The notes below the pieces were generated by a model. The model searched no databases. It saw only the letters and a list, made by a program, of their open reading frames with translations, and was not told the DNA's origin. Both the position numbers and the translations under genes were made by a program. Below are positions 25,650 through 34,392 of a stretch of DNA of 64,000 bases, piece after piece (positions within the stretch are counted from its first letter, which is position 1; each line of letters starts with the position of its first letter). The stretch lies in NCBI GenBank assembly GCA_900099715.1, contig FMTG01000005.1:123928-187927 (forward strand). Reading direction: 5' to 3'. This stretch comes from Ruminococcaceae bacterium YRB3002 (GTDB lineage: Bacteria; Bacillota; Clostridia; Saccharofermentanales; Saccharofermentanaceae).

Positions 25650-25865
25650 AAGATGATGAACATCGAGCGCAGAAACGGCGCAGATAAGCCGGTTATCCGT
25701 AAGGCTCTTGTTGAACTGGACGGCAAGCCCTTCAAGTTCTTCGAGGCAAATCGTGATAAGTGGGCTGTTGAGACTTGTTTTACCTACCCCGGTGCTATCC
25801 AGTACTATGGACCTTCTTCTGTTTGTGACATCACAACTAGAACATTGGCACTGGAAAAGGGCTGA
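25650..25865 (+). pseudogene. Diverged duplicate of the pfp 3' end
   Basis: 216 bp encoding 70 residues identical to the pfp C-terminus except one (RDK for REK), yet with many silent differences from 22854-23069, roughly 10 percent by eye. It has no promoter or ribosome-binding site. Silent divergence with a conserved protein means this is an allele from a related strain, or an old copy that was once under selection, not a fresh duplication. The copies bound the segment with the IS3 remnant and the CAP gene. Confidence 0.85.
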
Positions 25866-25895
25866 TAGTGTAGTTTAAGTTAATTATGTTAACGG

Positions 25896-25927
25896 CGCCC
25901 GGTCTCCTGTTGGAGGCCGGGCGTTTT
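25896..25927 (+). terminator. Strong terminator after the pfp 3' copy
   Basis: CGCCCGG-T-CTCC loop GGAG-G-CCGGGCG followed by TTTT. It is stronger than the terminator after the intact pfp (23100), so it may be the original pfp terminator. Confidence 0.85.
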
Positions 25928-25965
25928 GGTTGTGGACTGCCTGCGTGGTGTTTTTTCGCGTTGGG

Positions 25966-26087
25966 AAATCCCGCAAAACAGGGTTGAAACATGTTCCTGC
26001 GGGATTGATTGCGGGATTATTGAAGAAAATCCCGCAAAACGGCTTTGAAACAATCTCCTGCGGGATCGTTTGCGGGATTTTCCGCCC
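25966..26087. repeat. Two tandem 61-bp units, each a terminator-like hairpin
   Basis: Units start at 25966 and 26027 (AAATCCCGCAAAAC). In each, ATCCCGCA pairs with TGCGGGAT/TTGCGGGATT. On the minus strand the array lies just after the stop of the gene at 26097 and each hairpin ends in T-rich sequence, so it may act as a double terminator. Confidence 0.7.
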
Positions 26088-26096
26088 ACGCAGGCT

Positions 26097-26870
26097 CTAG
26101 TAAAATCCATCCGGAAAGATAATGTCATCAAGATTCGCGGACAGCGCGCTTCTGATAAGAGACTCAAACAGCGCATCGTCAAATTCATGTGCATCAGCTA
26201 TCTCGTAAAACACGATATCCTTACCTTGCTGCAGATTTAGACTGTAGTACGTCATCCTTCTGCTCGTAGCTTTGAATGCATACCTCGTCAGATCCATGGC
26301 ACCGTCTATTTCCGTACTTATGCATTTACACTGGCAAGGATCGTGTATGAGTATATCCGGGCATATCTTGATCCTTTCATCGATCACGACCTGAACATCG
26401 ACTTTGTATTCGTAGCCCATTTCGTCCAGTTTGATACATCCGGCAAGCTCATTCTTGGAACGGAGAAACATATCCTTATGCTTGATCGGGTGCTCGATCG
26501 GCAGCGGATTTGAATTGGGCACTGCTTTCTCATAGAACGAACTGTCAAACATGCTGTATCGTCTTTTCTTGAGGGGATATTTTATGTCCCGCGGCGGCAT
26601 CCTGAACAGACTGTTCCATTGATACTGTAATTGCTCGAGTTCCCTTGTAAGTGCGTTATATTCCTTAACGACCGCAAGATACATGGCGCCCCGGCGCGAA
26701 TCGATATTATAGCGTTTTCTGTTATGTGAGCTGACTTTCGGGTCAAACGGATCGTAATCGATTATCACGACAGGACATCCGCGGTAAGTTGTTACCTTAC
26801 CGTGAGGGATCCTGGAGATCCGGTCCTTGAGATAGCTCATTTTCAATTCGTAATATCTTGGTTCAAACAT
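26097..26870 (-). CDS. Uncharacterised protein, possible PD-(D/E)XK nuclease-like fold
   Basis: 257 residues from the ATG at 26870. I do not recognise the family. N-terminal half: KVTTYRGCPVVIIDYDPFDP, then a helical stretch with RELEQLQYQWNSLF. C-terminal half: YEYKVDVQVVIDERIKICPDILIHDP followed by CISTEIDGAMD. An acidic residue after a strand (PDILI) followed by E-x-D-G resembles restriction-endonuclease-like active sites, but the lysine is not clear and the call is weak. The upstream frame to 27017 is rejected because it crosses the leuB terminator. TATAAT (minus strand) ends 6 nt before this ATG, with no Shine-Dalgarno. Confidence 0.6.
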   Translation of the reverse strand: MFEPRYYELKMSYLKDRISRIPHGKVTTYRGCPVVIIDYDPFDPKVSSHNRKRYNIDSRRGAMYLAVVKEYNALTRELEQLQYQWNSLFRMPPRDIKYPLKKRRYSMFDSSFYEKAVPNSNPLPIEHPIKHKDMFLRSKNELAGCIKLDEMGYEYKVDVQVVIDERIKICPDILIHDPCQCKCISTEIDGAMDLTRYAFKATSRRMTYYSLNLQQGKDIVFYEIADAHEFDDALFESLIRSALSANLDDIIFPDGFY

Positions 26871-26876
26871 ATACAG

Positions 26877-26882
26877 ATTATA
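26877..26882 (-). promoter_or_regulatory. -10 box 6 nt before the start of the 26097-26870 gene
   Basis: TATAAT on the minus strand, then CTGTAT and ATG. No TGn and no good -35, so this is the weakest of the leaderless candidates. Confidence 0.45.
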
Positions 26883-26920
26883 CTTCCGCACGGCTCGAAA
26901 AGGGTGAACAAAAACATACG

Positions 26921-26960
26921 AAAAACTCCGAAAACCGTATGTTTTCGTATGTTTTCGGAG
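26921..26960 (-). terminator. Terminator of the leu operon
   Basis: On the minus strand CTCCGAAAAC, a 15-nt loop, GTTTTCGGAG, then TTTTT. An alternative stem CATACGAAAA/TTTTCGTATG (26915-26924 with 26942-26951) overlaps it, so the region can fold in two ways. Confidence 0.75.
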
Positions 26961-27025
26961 CTTTCTGAATGCCTGTATATGATAAGATCTGAGGGGGGCC
27001 TGCCGCGCCCCCGCCACGCGGTTGA

Positions 27026-28135
27026 TTACCCCAGTGCCTTAAGCACCGCCTCTGTCATTCCGTCTGTATCAACCGATATCTCGCCATCTGCACCTGAAGC
27101 GATATCAGGTGTGCGGTACCCGTCAGCAACGACCTTCTTAACAGCATCCTCAATAGCATCAGCTGCGGCTTTCTCGCCAAGCGACCAGCGGAGCATCATG
27201 GCGGCAGACAGTATGGTCGCCAGAGGATTTGCCTTGCCCGTACCCGCTATATCAGGCGCCGATCCGTGTATCGGTTCATACATACCCGGCGTTTCCGGCG
27301 CACCGAGAGATGCCGATGGCAGCATCCCGATAGAGCCTGTGATCATGCCTGCTTCATCGGATATGATATCGCCGAACATATTGCTCGTAACTATTACGTC
27401 AAACGACGAAGGCCTTCCTATCAACTGCATCGTGCAGTTGTCCACATACAGGAAGTCAAGTGCAACGTCAGGGTAATCCGAAGCAACTGATGAGGCCACT
27501 TCACGCCATAATCTGGATGATGCCAGGACATTAGCCTTATCCACCAGAGTCAGTTTGCGGCCACGCCCGCGGGCAAATTCAAAAGCCTGCTTAACGATCC
27601 TTCTTATCTCCCCTTCCGAGTAAGCTTCCGTATCGTACGCAACCTTGCCCTTGACGGTCCCGTCGGCAAGCAAGTCGGAACTCTCGTAACTGCCGTTCTC
27701 GCCGAAATAGATGCCGCCTGTAAGCTCACGAACTATAAGAATATCTATGGCTCCGGCGTTCTTCAGAGGTGAGGCGGAAGCAAGTTCCGGGAAGAGCAGC
27801 GCCGGTCTCAGGTTGGCGTACAGACCCAGTCCGGACCGGAGTCCCAGCAATGCGCGCTCGGGTCTCCGGGAAGGTTCGATCCCGTCCCATTTGGGACCTC
27901 CGACAGCGCCCAGAAGAACAGCGTCAGAAGCGCGGCATGCATCAAGTGTATATGACGGCAGCGGCACTCCGCACGCGTCGATGGCGCAGCCGCCGGCTAG
28001 AACCTCGTTATACTCTACGCCAAAACCAAACCTGGCTGCGGCTGAAGACAATACTTTCATCGCCGACGACACGATCTCGGGACCGATGCCGTCCCCTTTG
28101 ATCACGGCGATCCTGTATGGAGAAGACGTACTCAT
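27026..28135 (-). CDS. leuB: 3-isopropylmalate dehydrogenase
   Basis: 369 residues. Oxidises and decarboxylates 3-isopropylmalate to 2-ketoisocaproate with NAD in leucine synthesis. Visible: [24 protein letters not shown], the substrate-binding [12 protein letters not shown] and [32 protein letters not shown] and the metal-site [11 protein letters not shown], with [14 protein letters not shown] near the end. The start overlaps leuD by 4 bp. The order is leuC-leuD-leuB; leuA is not in the window. Confidence 0.97.
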   Translation of the reverse strand: MSTSSPYRIAVIKGDGIGPEIVSSAMKVLSSAAARFGFGVEYNEVLAGGCAIDACGVPLPSYTLDACRASDAVLLGAVGGPKWDGIEPSRRPERALLGLRSGLGLYANLRPALLFPELASASPLKNAGAIDILIVRELTGGIYFGENGSYESSDLLADGTVKGKVAYDTEAYSEGEIRRIVKQAFEFARGRGRKLTLVDKANVLASSRLWREVASSVASDYPDVALDFLYVDNCTMQLIGRPSSFDVIVTSNMFGDIISDEAGMITGSIGMLPSASLGAPETPGMYEPIHGSAPDIAGTGKANPLATILSAAMMLRWSLGEKAAADAIEDAVKKVVADGYRTPDIASGADGEISVDTDGMTEAVLKALG

Positions 28136-28626
28136 AGGCCTAATTCCTTTCGCGTGTATTCCACAAGGCCGCCTGCCGCGATGAGATTGCCGATGAACTC
28201 GGGGAAAGCTGCCGCCTGGAATGTCTCACCGGTCGTAACATCCGTTATCACACCCGTCTCGAAATCAGCTTCCACAACGTCACCGTTGCTGATTCTCCCG
28301 GCCGCCTCAGGGCACTCCATTATAGGAAGTCCCGTGTTGATCGCATTGCGGTAGAATATCCGTGCAAAATCAGCCGCGATCACCAGCGAGATCCCGCTTG
28401 CCTTAATAGCTACAGGTGCATGCTCCCTGGAAGACCCGCAGCCGAAATTCTTTCCCGCCACCATGATATCGCCCGGCTTAACATTGCCGGCAAACGAGGA
28501 ATCAATATCTTCCATGCAGTGCTGCTTCAGATGTTCAGGATCTGCCGAAGTCAGATGACGCGCAGGAATGATAACATCCGTATCAACGTTATCGCCGTAT
28601 TTGAAGACTTTACCGCTTACTTTCAT
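28132..28626 (-). CDS. leuD: 3-isopropylmalate dehydratase small subunit
   Basis: 164 residues, the short archaeal/clostridial type. [31 protein letters not shown] and [12 protein letters not shown] are the swivelling-domain hallmarks. It pairs with LeuC to isomerise 2-isopropylmalate to 3-isopropylmalate. Located 15 bp after leuC. Confidence 0.97.
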   Translation of the reverse strand: MKVSGKVFKYGDNVDTDVIIPARHLTSADPEHLKQHCMEDIDSSFAGNVKPGDIMVAGKNFGCGSSREHAPVAIKASGISLVIAADFARIFYRNAINTGLPIMECPEAAGRISNGDVVEADFETGVITDVTTGETFQAAAFPEFIGNLIAAGGLVEYTRKELGL

Positions 28627-28641
28627 ACAAATGCACCCCCG

Positions 28642-29943
28642 TTAGTCTTTCCTGCGCAGCGCCATGAGCTCATCAGGCGTTCCGACCCGTCCGAGAATGG
28701 CCGAAGCACAGGCAACCGGAACCCCCGCAAGGATAACTTCCGAATCCACGTGACCCATACGGCCTACAAAGTTGCGGTTCGTTGTCGATACGCACCTCTC
28801 ACCCGCCGCCAGGACGCCCATATGCCCGCCAAGACACGGTCCGCATGTAGGCGTCGATATGACACATCCGGCATCGTCGAGGACTGCCAGGATACCCTCA
28901 TCGAGTGCAGCGCGGTAAACCTGCTCTGAACCCGGGATTATGATGCACCTCACATCGGGATGGACCTTATGACCCTGCATCATGAGGCCGGCCATCCTTA
29001 TATCCTCCAGCCTGCCGTTCGTACACGAACCGACCATGACCTGATTGATCTTCATGTTCTTCACTTCCGAAGCCGGCTTAGTATTTGAAGGAAGATGTGG
29101 AAGCGCCACAGTTAGAGGAACCTTCGCGAGATCTATCTCGATCACCTGGGAATACTCTGCATCCTCATCAGCTTCATAGACCTTGAAGGCGCCTTTCTGA
29201 ACCCGCTCGGGGTTAGTCATAAAAATGTACTGAAGTGTCATCTCATCAACTGCGAAAATCCCGTTCTTGGCACCGCACTCGATAGCCATATTGCACATCG
29301 TAAGCCTGTCGCACATGGACAGACACTTAACGCCGTCACCTGTGAATTCAAGAGACTTGTACAGCGCCCCGTCAACGCCTATCATGCCGATGAGATGGAG
29401 GATGATATCCTTGCCTGTGACGAGGGGGGCTTTCGCGCCGTGGAGAACGACCTTGATGGCCTCAGGAACCTTGAACCACGTCTTGCCTCTGGCCATTGCG
29501 CAGGCCAGATCCGTGGATCCGACTCCGGTAGAGAAAGCGCCGACAGCACCATAAGTGCACGTGTGTGAATCAGCGCCTATGATAACATCTCCCGGGAATA
29601 CCATTCCGTTATCCGGCAGGATGACATGTTCGATACCCATCTGGCGGCGTCCAAGCTCGTAATAATGAGTAATCTCCTGCTCCCGCGCGAAACACCTCAT
29701 GCACTTGCTCAATTCTGCCGACTTGATGTCTTTGTTCGGCGTGAAATGGTCCGGCACAAGGCACACCTTATCCCGGTCAAAGACCTTATCAACGCCCAGT
29801 TTCCTGAAAACTTCTATCGCCGGTGGAGTCGTAACGTCGTTGCCGAGCACCAGATCGAGCGATGCCTCGATCAGCTGTCCTGGAACGACCGAATCAAGTC
29901 CTGCATGTGCCGCCAGTATCTTCTGAGTTATGGTCATACCCAT
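28642..29943 (-). CDS. leuC: 3-isopropylmalate dehydratase large subunit
   Basis: 433 residues, aconitase superfamily. [55 protein letters not shown] and [11 protein letters not shown] supply the three [4Fe-4S] cysteines. The ATG at 29943 has GAGGTG 8 nt upstream; a TTG two codons earlier would lie too close. The short class matches the LeuD partner. First of the three leu genes, behind the MIF-like gene in the same transcript. Confidence 0.97.
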   Translation of the reverse strand: MGMTITQKILAAHAGLDSVVPGQLIEASLDLVLGNDVTTPPAIEVFRKLGVDKVFDRDKVCLVPDHFTPNKDIKSAELSKCMRCFAREQEITHYYELGRRQMGIEHVILPDNGMVFPGDVIIGADSHTCTYGAVGAFSTGVGSTDLACAMARGKTWFKVPEAIKVVLHGAKAPLVTGKDIILHLIGMIGVDGALYKSLEFTGDGVKCLSMCDRLTMCNMAIECGAKNGIFAVDEMTLQYIFMTNPERVQKGAFKVYEADEDAEYSQVIEIDLAKVPLTVALPHLPSNTKPASEVKNMKINQVMVGSCTNGRLEDIRMAGLMMQGHKVHPDVRCIIIPGSEQVYRAALDEGILAVLDDAGCVISTPTCGPCLGGHMGVLAAGERCVSTTNRNFVGRMGHVDSEVILAGVPVACASAILGRVGTPDELMALRRKD

Positions 29944-29987
29944 AGGCAAAGCACCTCACTTACGTCATATTCTGAAATAATTATAGA

Positions 29988-30329
29988 TTAGAAATTACGT
30001 CCGTTCCATCCCCAATCATTTACGCCCCGGTAGGTAACATATACTTTATCCCCGGGAATGGAGAGGCGGCTCTCCAAAATATCGCAGATCTTACCGGTCA
30101 TCGTGTCATAATCCGAAGATGACGCACTGCCGTAGAGGCTGACTGACACGTATGCGCCTTTGTCGAGTCTGGTGCCGCCCAGCCACAGATCATAATTGTC
30201 ATCAATACCTACCATCAGGTATGTCTCCGTTTTGTGAAGCGCGGTAATTGCAAGGCCAAGGTCGCTCTTCAGCTCCTCCTTGATCTTCTCATCCACCGGA
30301 ACGGTTATCTTAAGGTCAATAAACGGCAT
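29988..30329 (-). CDS. MIF/tautomerase-superfamily protein
   Basis: 113 residues. Begins M-P-F-I-D-L-K, so after Met removal Pro-1, the catalytic base of the tautomerase superfamily, is exposed. TETYLMVGI and the spacing of beta-alpha-beta units fit MIF (macrophage migration inhibitory factor) rather than the 60-70-residue 4-oxalocrotonate tautomerases. Substrate unknown. Good AGGAGGTG before the ATG. It is upstream of leuC by 45 bp with no terminator, so probably cotranscribed. Confidence 0.85.
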   Translation of the reverse strand: MPFIDLKITVPVDEKIKEELKSDLGLAITALHKTETYLMVGIDDNYDLWLGGTRLDKGAYVSVSLYGSASSSDYDTMTGKICDILESRLSIPGDKVYVTYRGVNDWGWNGRNF

Positions 30330-30361
30330 AGCGCACCTCCTGATTTTTCTTCTGTATCATG

Positions 30362-30370
30362 AGTATAACA
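30362..30370 (-). promoter_or_regulatory. Extended -10 promoter of the MIF-leuCDB unit
   Basis: TGTTATACT on the minus strand, about 32 nt before the MIF ATG. I see no T-box or leucine leader peptide in front of the leu genes. Confidence 0.55.
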
Positions 30371-30439
30371 TGTGAAAAGGGGACGTGTCACTTTTCAAAG
30401 AAGGGCGAGGACTGAAGTGAGCGTCTTGGTCACGAGCCC
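30371..30439. repeat. Composite of both gene-end repeat families
   Basis: GTGAAAAGGGGACGTGTCAC (30372 on) is a variant of the GGGGAC family; it is joined to AAGGGCGAGGACTGAAGTGAGCG and ends in CACGAGCCC. On the minus strand GGGCTCG starts directly after the TGA of the lipoprotein gene (30440). Confidence 0.65.
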
Positions 30440-31291
30440 TCAGATATCCGCCGTCAGGAACCCACTCGCAGGATACGGATTATTGTCTCCTGGATACATT
30501 ACATAATCTCCCGAACCGCGTGCCTGCGCCATCTCCAGGATCTCCTCCCGGGTTGCTGCCGTACCGTGTCCGCTGACCCACTCGATCCAATGGGCGGAGC
30601 CCCATGACTCGGTTCTTTTTGAGGTGTTGATATATCTGTAACCTGTGTCTGTCTTGTACACGTACGTGCAGTAACCTATTTCGCCGGAGCCGCCGCCGAG
30701 CCTGCAGATATAACCGTCAGCCACGCTGTCCGGATAATCGTACTCATCATCGTTCTCAAACACAACTCCTCCGGTGTTGACCACCACGATTTCCTGAGGC
30801 CGTTTCACCAGTGCCAGCGCACAATAGGGATACGTTAATGCCTCAGTAACCATGGTACCCGGTGCAGGCGAAGTCTCCTCGACCGTTATGATCATGCAGT
30901 CCGGATCATCCGCGTTGATATCAACGATCCTTATCCCGTATCCGCCCGTACTCCTCTCACCGGAACAGATCACGATAAAGTATGGCGATTCTGCCTGGTC
31001 CCATTTGGTGATATAGTATCCCCTGTTGTAATTCACCAGCTCGATGGCATCGTCACCTTCACCAATTATCACGTAATCATAATCACCCACTTTGCCCTCG
31101 GATGGGAAATCGCCGTAGGTCACGGCAGCGGATGTCTCAGATGTTTCAGATGTTTCTGACACCTCCAAAGACGTATCCGCAGCTGACGGAGAATCTTCGC
31201 CCGGTATTCTCGAGCAGGCCGCGGCAGAACCTGCCATAAGTCCCATTGCCAGCCCGCAGCACACCAGCTTTCGAATCGTATTATTCATCAT
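30440..31291 (-). CDS. Lipoprotein with PrcB_C domain
   Basis: About 283 residues from MMNNTIRKLVCCGLAMGLMA, a lipoprotein signal ending in SAAAC (lipid-modified Cys near residue 25). A Ser/Glu/Thr-rich linker (SLEVSETSETSETSAAVTYG) follows. Residues about 115-180 contain FIVICSGERSTGGYGIRIVD and TYPYCALALVKRP, the pattern of the PrcB_C domain (named from a treponemal protease-complex subunit). The rest is unknown. AGGAGGA precedes the ATG pair at 31291/31288; the longer frame to 31399 lacks a signal and is rejected. Confidence 0.7.
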   Translation of the reverse strand: MMNNTIRKLVCCGLAMGLMAGSAAACSRIPGEDSPSAADTSLEVSETSETSETSAAVTYGDFPSEGKVGDYDYVIIGEGDDAIELVNYNRGYYITKWDQAESPYFIVICSGERSTGGYGIRIVDINADDPDCMIITVEETSPAPGTMVTEALTYPYCALALVKRPQEIVVVNTGGVVFENDDEYDYPDSVADGYICRLGGGSGEIGYCTYVYKTDTGYRYINTSKRTESWGSAHWIEWVSGHGTAATREEILEMAQARGSGDYVMYPGDNNPYPASGFLTADI

Positions 31292-31401
31292 CAAGTCCTC
31301 CTCATCTAACATATATACCATTAATACATCCGGCATCGCGAAAATGTTGCACGTCTCCAACAAAAACAACAGGCGGTCAAATTTACTTTTATACCCCAAA
31401 A

Positions 31402-31410
31402 TGTTACAAT
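31402..31410 (+). promoter_or_regulatory. Extended -10 promoter of the GGDEF gene
   Basis: TGTTACAAT, 24 nt before the TTG start at 31435. Confidence 0.45.
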
Positions 31411-31434
31411 TTAGTGATTGGGGAGGATCTTAAA

Positions 31435-32517
31435 TTGACATTACTTGATTTCACGCTCAAGAATTACGGAATGGTCTTCGAGTTGATCGGTATCATGGTC
31501 CTGCTCTTTGTCAGCGCGCATATTTCGCGGGAGATCAAGTTCCGTACCATTTGTGTCGTCGGTATGCTCTTTCTGGAGACGATCCTGTTCAATCTGGAGC
31601 TTTGGACACAGACACTTCCCACCTTGAGCATTCTGAGGCCGCTCCTGACCGCGACGATCTATTCCATTTATCCGGTCATCCTGATCGTAATGCTTCAGGT
31701 CACGACCACGAAACTCACGCGCAAGCACGTACTTTTGCTGATGATCCCCGAGTACATCTGCATCCCGCTTTTCTACTCGTCGCAGTGGACGCATCTCGTT
31801 TTCTACTATCACGAGGATAACCACTACGCAGGCGGTCCCCTCGCTGATCTGCCGTACATACTGTTCGGATTCTATGCGCTGATCTTCATGATGCATAATG
31901 CGATCTATCTTAGGCACTATTCACTTCGCAACCGTCTCATAATGCTCTATATCGTCCTCGGGCCATTCATTGGCGTTGCGATATATGCGCTGACAAATTC
32001 AGGCAACGATTACAGTGCACTGTTCACATCTGCTGTTCTTATTTACTTCACGTTCATCTACATTCATAAGGCAAGGACCGATCCGATGACAAAGCTCCTT
32101 AACAGGCAAAGTCTCTACCAGGACATCGAGGAGCAGTCACGCCCCATATCAGGCGTCGTATCGATCGATATGAACGATCTCAAGTACCTTAACGACAATT
32201 TCGGTCACGAAGCAGGAGACATCGCTCTTACAACGATCGCACTCATCATGGCCGAGAACTGCGGTTCTTCCGGCACGCCCTACCGTATCGGCGGAGACGA
32301 ATTCATAATCATCTACTCTGACGCTACCGAGGACATGATCACCCAGGCTATTGCGGTTATGCGAAGGAAGATAACTGACGCATCCTATACATGCGCTTTC
32401 GGATACGCCATGATGCTTCCGGGCGAGTCTCCCTTCGACGCGGTCAAAAGGTCAGACATCGAAATGTACGCAGACAAAGCAGAGCTGAAGAAAGTCTCCG
32501 GCGGCGAGATCAGATAA
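31435..32517 (+). CDS. Seven-TM GGDEF protein, probable diguanylate cyclase
   Basis: About 360 residues, TTG start with GGGGAGGA 7 nt upstream (earlier ATG codons lie in the divergent promoter region). The N-terminal 205 residues form about seven membrane segments (MVFELIGIMVLLFVSA onward), like the 7TM sensor regions of signalling proteins. The GGDEF domain follows: DPMTKLLNRQSL, VVSIDMNDLKYLNDNFGHEA, RIGGDEFIIIYS, and FGYAMM near the end. The catalytic motif is intact. It is divergent from the PrcB_C lipoprotein gene. The stop is followed after 4 bp by the GTGAAATGGGGACGG repeat. Confidence 0.88.
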   Translation: MTLLDFTLKNYGMVFELIGIMVLLFVSAHISREIKFRTICVVGMLFLETILFNLELWTQTLPTLSILRPLLTATIYSIYPVILIVMLQVTTTKLTRKHVLLLMIPEYICIPLFYSSQWTHLVFYYHEDNHYAGGPLADLPYILFGFYALIFMMHNAIYLRHYSLRNRLIMLYIVLGPFIGVAIYALTNSGNDYSALFTSAVLIYFTFIYIHKARTDPMTKLLNRQSLYQDIEEQSRPISGVVSIDMNDLKYLNDNFGHEAGDIALTTIALIMAENCGSSGTPYRIGGDEFIIIYSDATEDMITQAIAVMRRKITDASYTCAFGYAMMLPGESPFDAVKRSDIEMYADKAELKKVSGGEIR

Positions 32518-32943
32518 AATGTGAAATGGGGACGGTTCTCAGTTGTCACATTTTCGTGGAAAATGTGACAACTGAACTGCTGTTTACCGGATCTTTCATG
32601 TGACATGGGGACAGGTCTCCCATAATGAGAATTCCACTATTCGTTCACAAAATGACGCTTTCAAATCAAAAAGTGGTATTTCGATCAGTCAACCGGTGGT
32701 TTTTTGTGACACTTGAGAACCGTCCCCATTTCACATTTACACCCCGCCAGCGAGAACGCGTGATTTGCGCCGCAAGTTATTCCCGAAAGGCGAGCGCTAC
32801 CCTTGCGAGCGGACTAGCACCCCGCCAGCGAGAACGCGTGATTTGCGTCGCAAGTTATTCCCGAAAGGCGAGCGCTACCCTTGCGAGCGGACTTACCGCA
32901 GGAGCGAAGCGACGAGGACTGAAGCGAGCAAGTGGTCGCGAGC
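32518..32943. repeat. Repeat cluster: MITE-like element plus tandem GGGCTCG-type copies
   Basis: No gene here. 32519-32737 looks like one element with inverted ends: GTGAAATGGGGACGGTTCTC at the left, GAGAACCGTCCCCATTTCAC at the right. Inside the left end is a 16-bp-arm hairpin CAGTTGTCACATTTTC-GTG-mirror (32540-32574). 32741-32896 contains two tandem 78-bp units (start ACCCCGCCAGCGAGAACGCG; steps 32741, 32819), followed by GCAGGAGCGAAGCGACGAGG and CGCGAGCC, which touches the TAG of the GNAT gene. Frames across this region are repeat translations. Confidence 0.8.
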
Positions 32944-33483
32944 CTATCTTATCCATTTATCCGCCATCGTCTCCCCTTCATACCCCCAGTCTTCACCGAC
33001 ACAGGACACCACCAGATCAAACCCGTTTTTCTCGAGAACACGCGCAGACGCCTTATTCTCAACCATAGTACTGGCAGTAATGATCTCAATATCTGTCTCT
33101 CCGTACAGGTATTCCACCATAGCAGCTACGGTGCGCGTGGCAATGCCCTGACCCCAGAACCGCGGCAGAAGCCTGTAACCTATACTAATCTTGTGCAGCT
33201 CATCCCTAAAGCCATAGAACTCAGCCAGCCCCGCGAACGCACCATCAACCTCAATACAAAGTATCAGCGACTCCCGGGAAGCAAAAAGCTCCCCGTACAA
33301 AGAAGACACGATTGTCGATATGTCACTGACATTCCTCTCAAACATGAACGTCGGCTCATATCTATAGACCACATCGCTGGAAACAAGCTCTTCCAGAGAA
33401 GGAATATCAGATTCCGTAACAGGTCTCAACACCACCCCGTCACCTCTGATAACAGGAACCGAATCAAACAAACCGTGTCTCAT
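32944..33483 (-). CDS. GNAT-family N-acetyltransferase (RimJ/RimL-like)
   Basis: 179 residues. VIRGDGVVLRPVTESDIPSL at the start, SLILCIEVDGAFAGLAEFYG, then the acetyl-CoA site GYRLLPRFWGQGIATRTVAAM and SARVLEKNGF near the end: a complete GNAT fold of the RimJ/RimL group. Acceptor unknown. The ATG overlaps the stop of the upstream beta-propeller gene (ATGA), so it is the last gene of unit 3. Its TAG stop is shared with the first bases of a GGCTCG repeat. Confidence 0.88.
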   Translation of the reverse strand: MRHGLFDSVPVIRGDGVVLRPVTESDIPSLEELVSSDVVYRYEPTFMFERNVSDISTIVSSLYGELFASRESLILCIEVDGAFAGLAEFYGFRDELHKISIGYRLLPRFWGQGIATRTVAAMVEYLYGETDIEIITASTMVENKASARVLEKNGFDLVVSCVGEDWGYEGETMADKWIR

Positions 33484-34388
33484 TTTATACCGTATACAAA
33501 CACCTCGGAGATCTCATGGTCATATCCTTCATAGAAGCCTTTCGGCATACCGAGGACGATCCTCGCTCCACGGTTATACAGAAGCAGAAGCTGTCCCGCC
33601 GTCTTGTCGAATGTAAGACCCTCTATCTCTCCCTGAAATGTTACATCATCGAATGTCCTCTCAAGCGTCACGGTACAGCAGGCCGCTCCATCAGCAATCA
33701 CAGTTCTGTAAAGGTGATCGGGCTCTTTATCATCAGCCGAACCATCGTCAGCCGTCAGGTAGAAACACCCGTCATAATACGCGATCCCCTGCACCCACTG
33801 CGGCGGCATCTGCAATTCGACTTTGCCCAGATAGGCTCCCGTATCAAGATCGTACTTGTAGATGTATCTTCCGCTATCCTCACCAACCCACGAGCACATC
33901 CATACGGTCCTGTCGTCAGGGTTGACTGCAATGCCGGAGCATTCCATCTGACCGCTCGTCACCTCGAAAGGAAATGTGCGCTTCAACTGCAGCGTATCAC
34001 CATCGTAGACTGCAATCTGGATATTCTTTCCGACACCGTCCATAAAATATTCCGTGCCAACATAAAGCTCGTTATTATACACGTCAATGTCACCGATATG
34101 GTTGACTTCGATCTCGTATCCGGTAAAAGGATCGTCATTGAATGCCAGAAGGTTCCAGTCTTTATCGTAGCAGGCCAGCGTCGCGGAACCGCTGACCCAG
34201 TAACGGTCACCTTCGGCGCATACGCCCTGGCGCCCTTTGACCTCCACTGAGGACTTGAGCGTGTAGGAATGGGCAGGCAGCGCTGTACCGGTGTTGTTGT
34301 CGGGATGTGAGGAAAATCCTGTGCATCTGGTCATGGACAATGACACCGCGAAAGCAACAACACAGATACCAAGACCGACCCTGTTCAT
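33480..34388 (-). CDS. Exported protein, probable beta-propeller
   Basis: 302 residues. N-terminal hydrophobic signal (residues 1-20, VGLGICVVAFAVSLSMTRC; the Cys could be lipidated but the box is poor). The rest shows repeating YxxxLYVGT, YKYDLDTGAYLGK, IAYYDGCFYLTADD and IEGLTFDKTAGQLLLLYN segments, about six blades typical of a beta-propeller. No enzyme motif recognised. It lies 5 bp after the MATE-HATPase gene and overlaps the GNAT gene, so belongs to the same operon. Confidence 0.65.
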   Translation of the reverse strand: MNRVGLGICVVAFAVSLSMTRCTGFSSHPDNNTGTALPAHSYTLKSSVEVKGRQGVCAEGDRYWVSGSATLACYDKDWNLLAFNDDPFTGYEIEVNHIGDIDVYNNELYVGTEYFMDGVGKNIQIAVYDGDTLQLKRTFPFEVTSGQMECSGIAVNPDDRTVWMCSWVGEDSGRYIYKYDLDTGAYLGKVELQMPPQWVQGIAYYDGCFYLTADDGSADDKEPDHLYRTVIADGAACCTVTLERTFDDVTFQGEIEGLTFDKTAGQLLLLYNRGARIVLGMPKGFYEGYDHEISEVFVYGIK

Positions 34389-34392
34389 GTTG

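Noticed and set aside
29938..29990. T-box or leucine attenuator before leuC
   Set aside because: The gap to the MIF gene is only about 45 bp and no hairpin series or Leu-rich leader peptide is present, either here or before the MIF gene.
32741..32943. Integron or attC-like site
   Set aside because: The repeats are palindromic and GC-rich but lack the attC core sites, and no integrase is nearby.
32625..33151. ORFs of 128-200 residues around the repeat cluster
   Set aside because: They translate the GGGCTCG-type repeats (the same peptide twice) and then run antisense through the GNAT gene.
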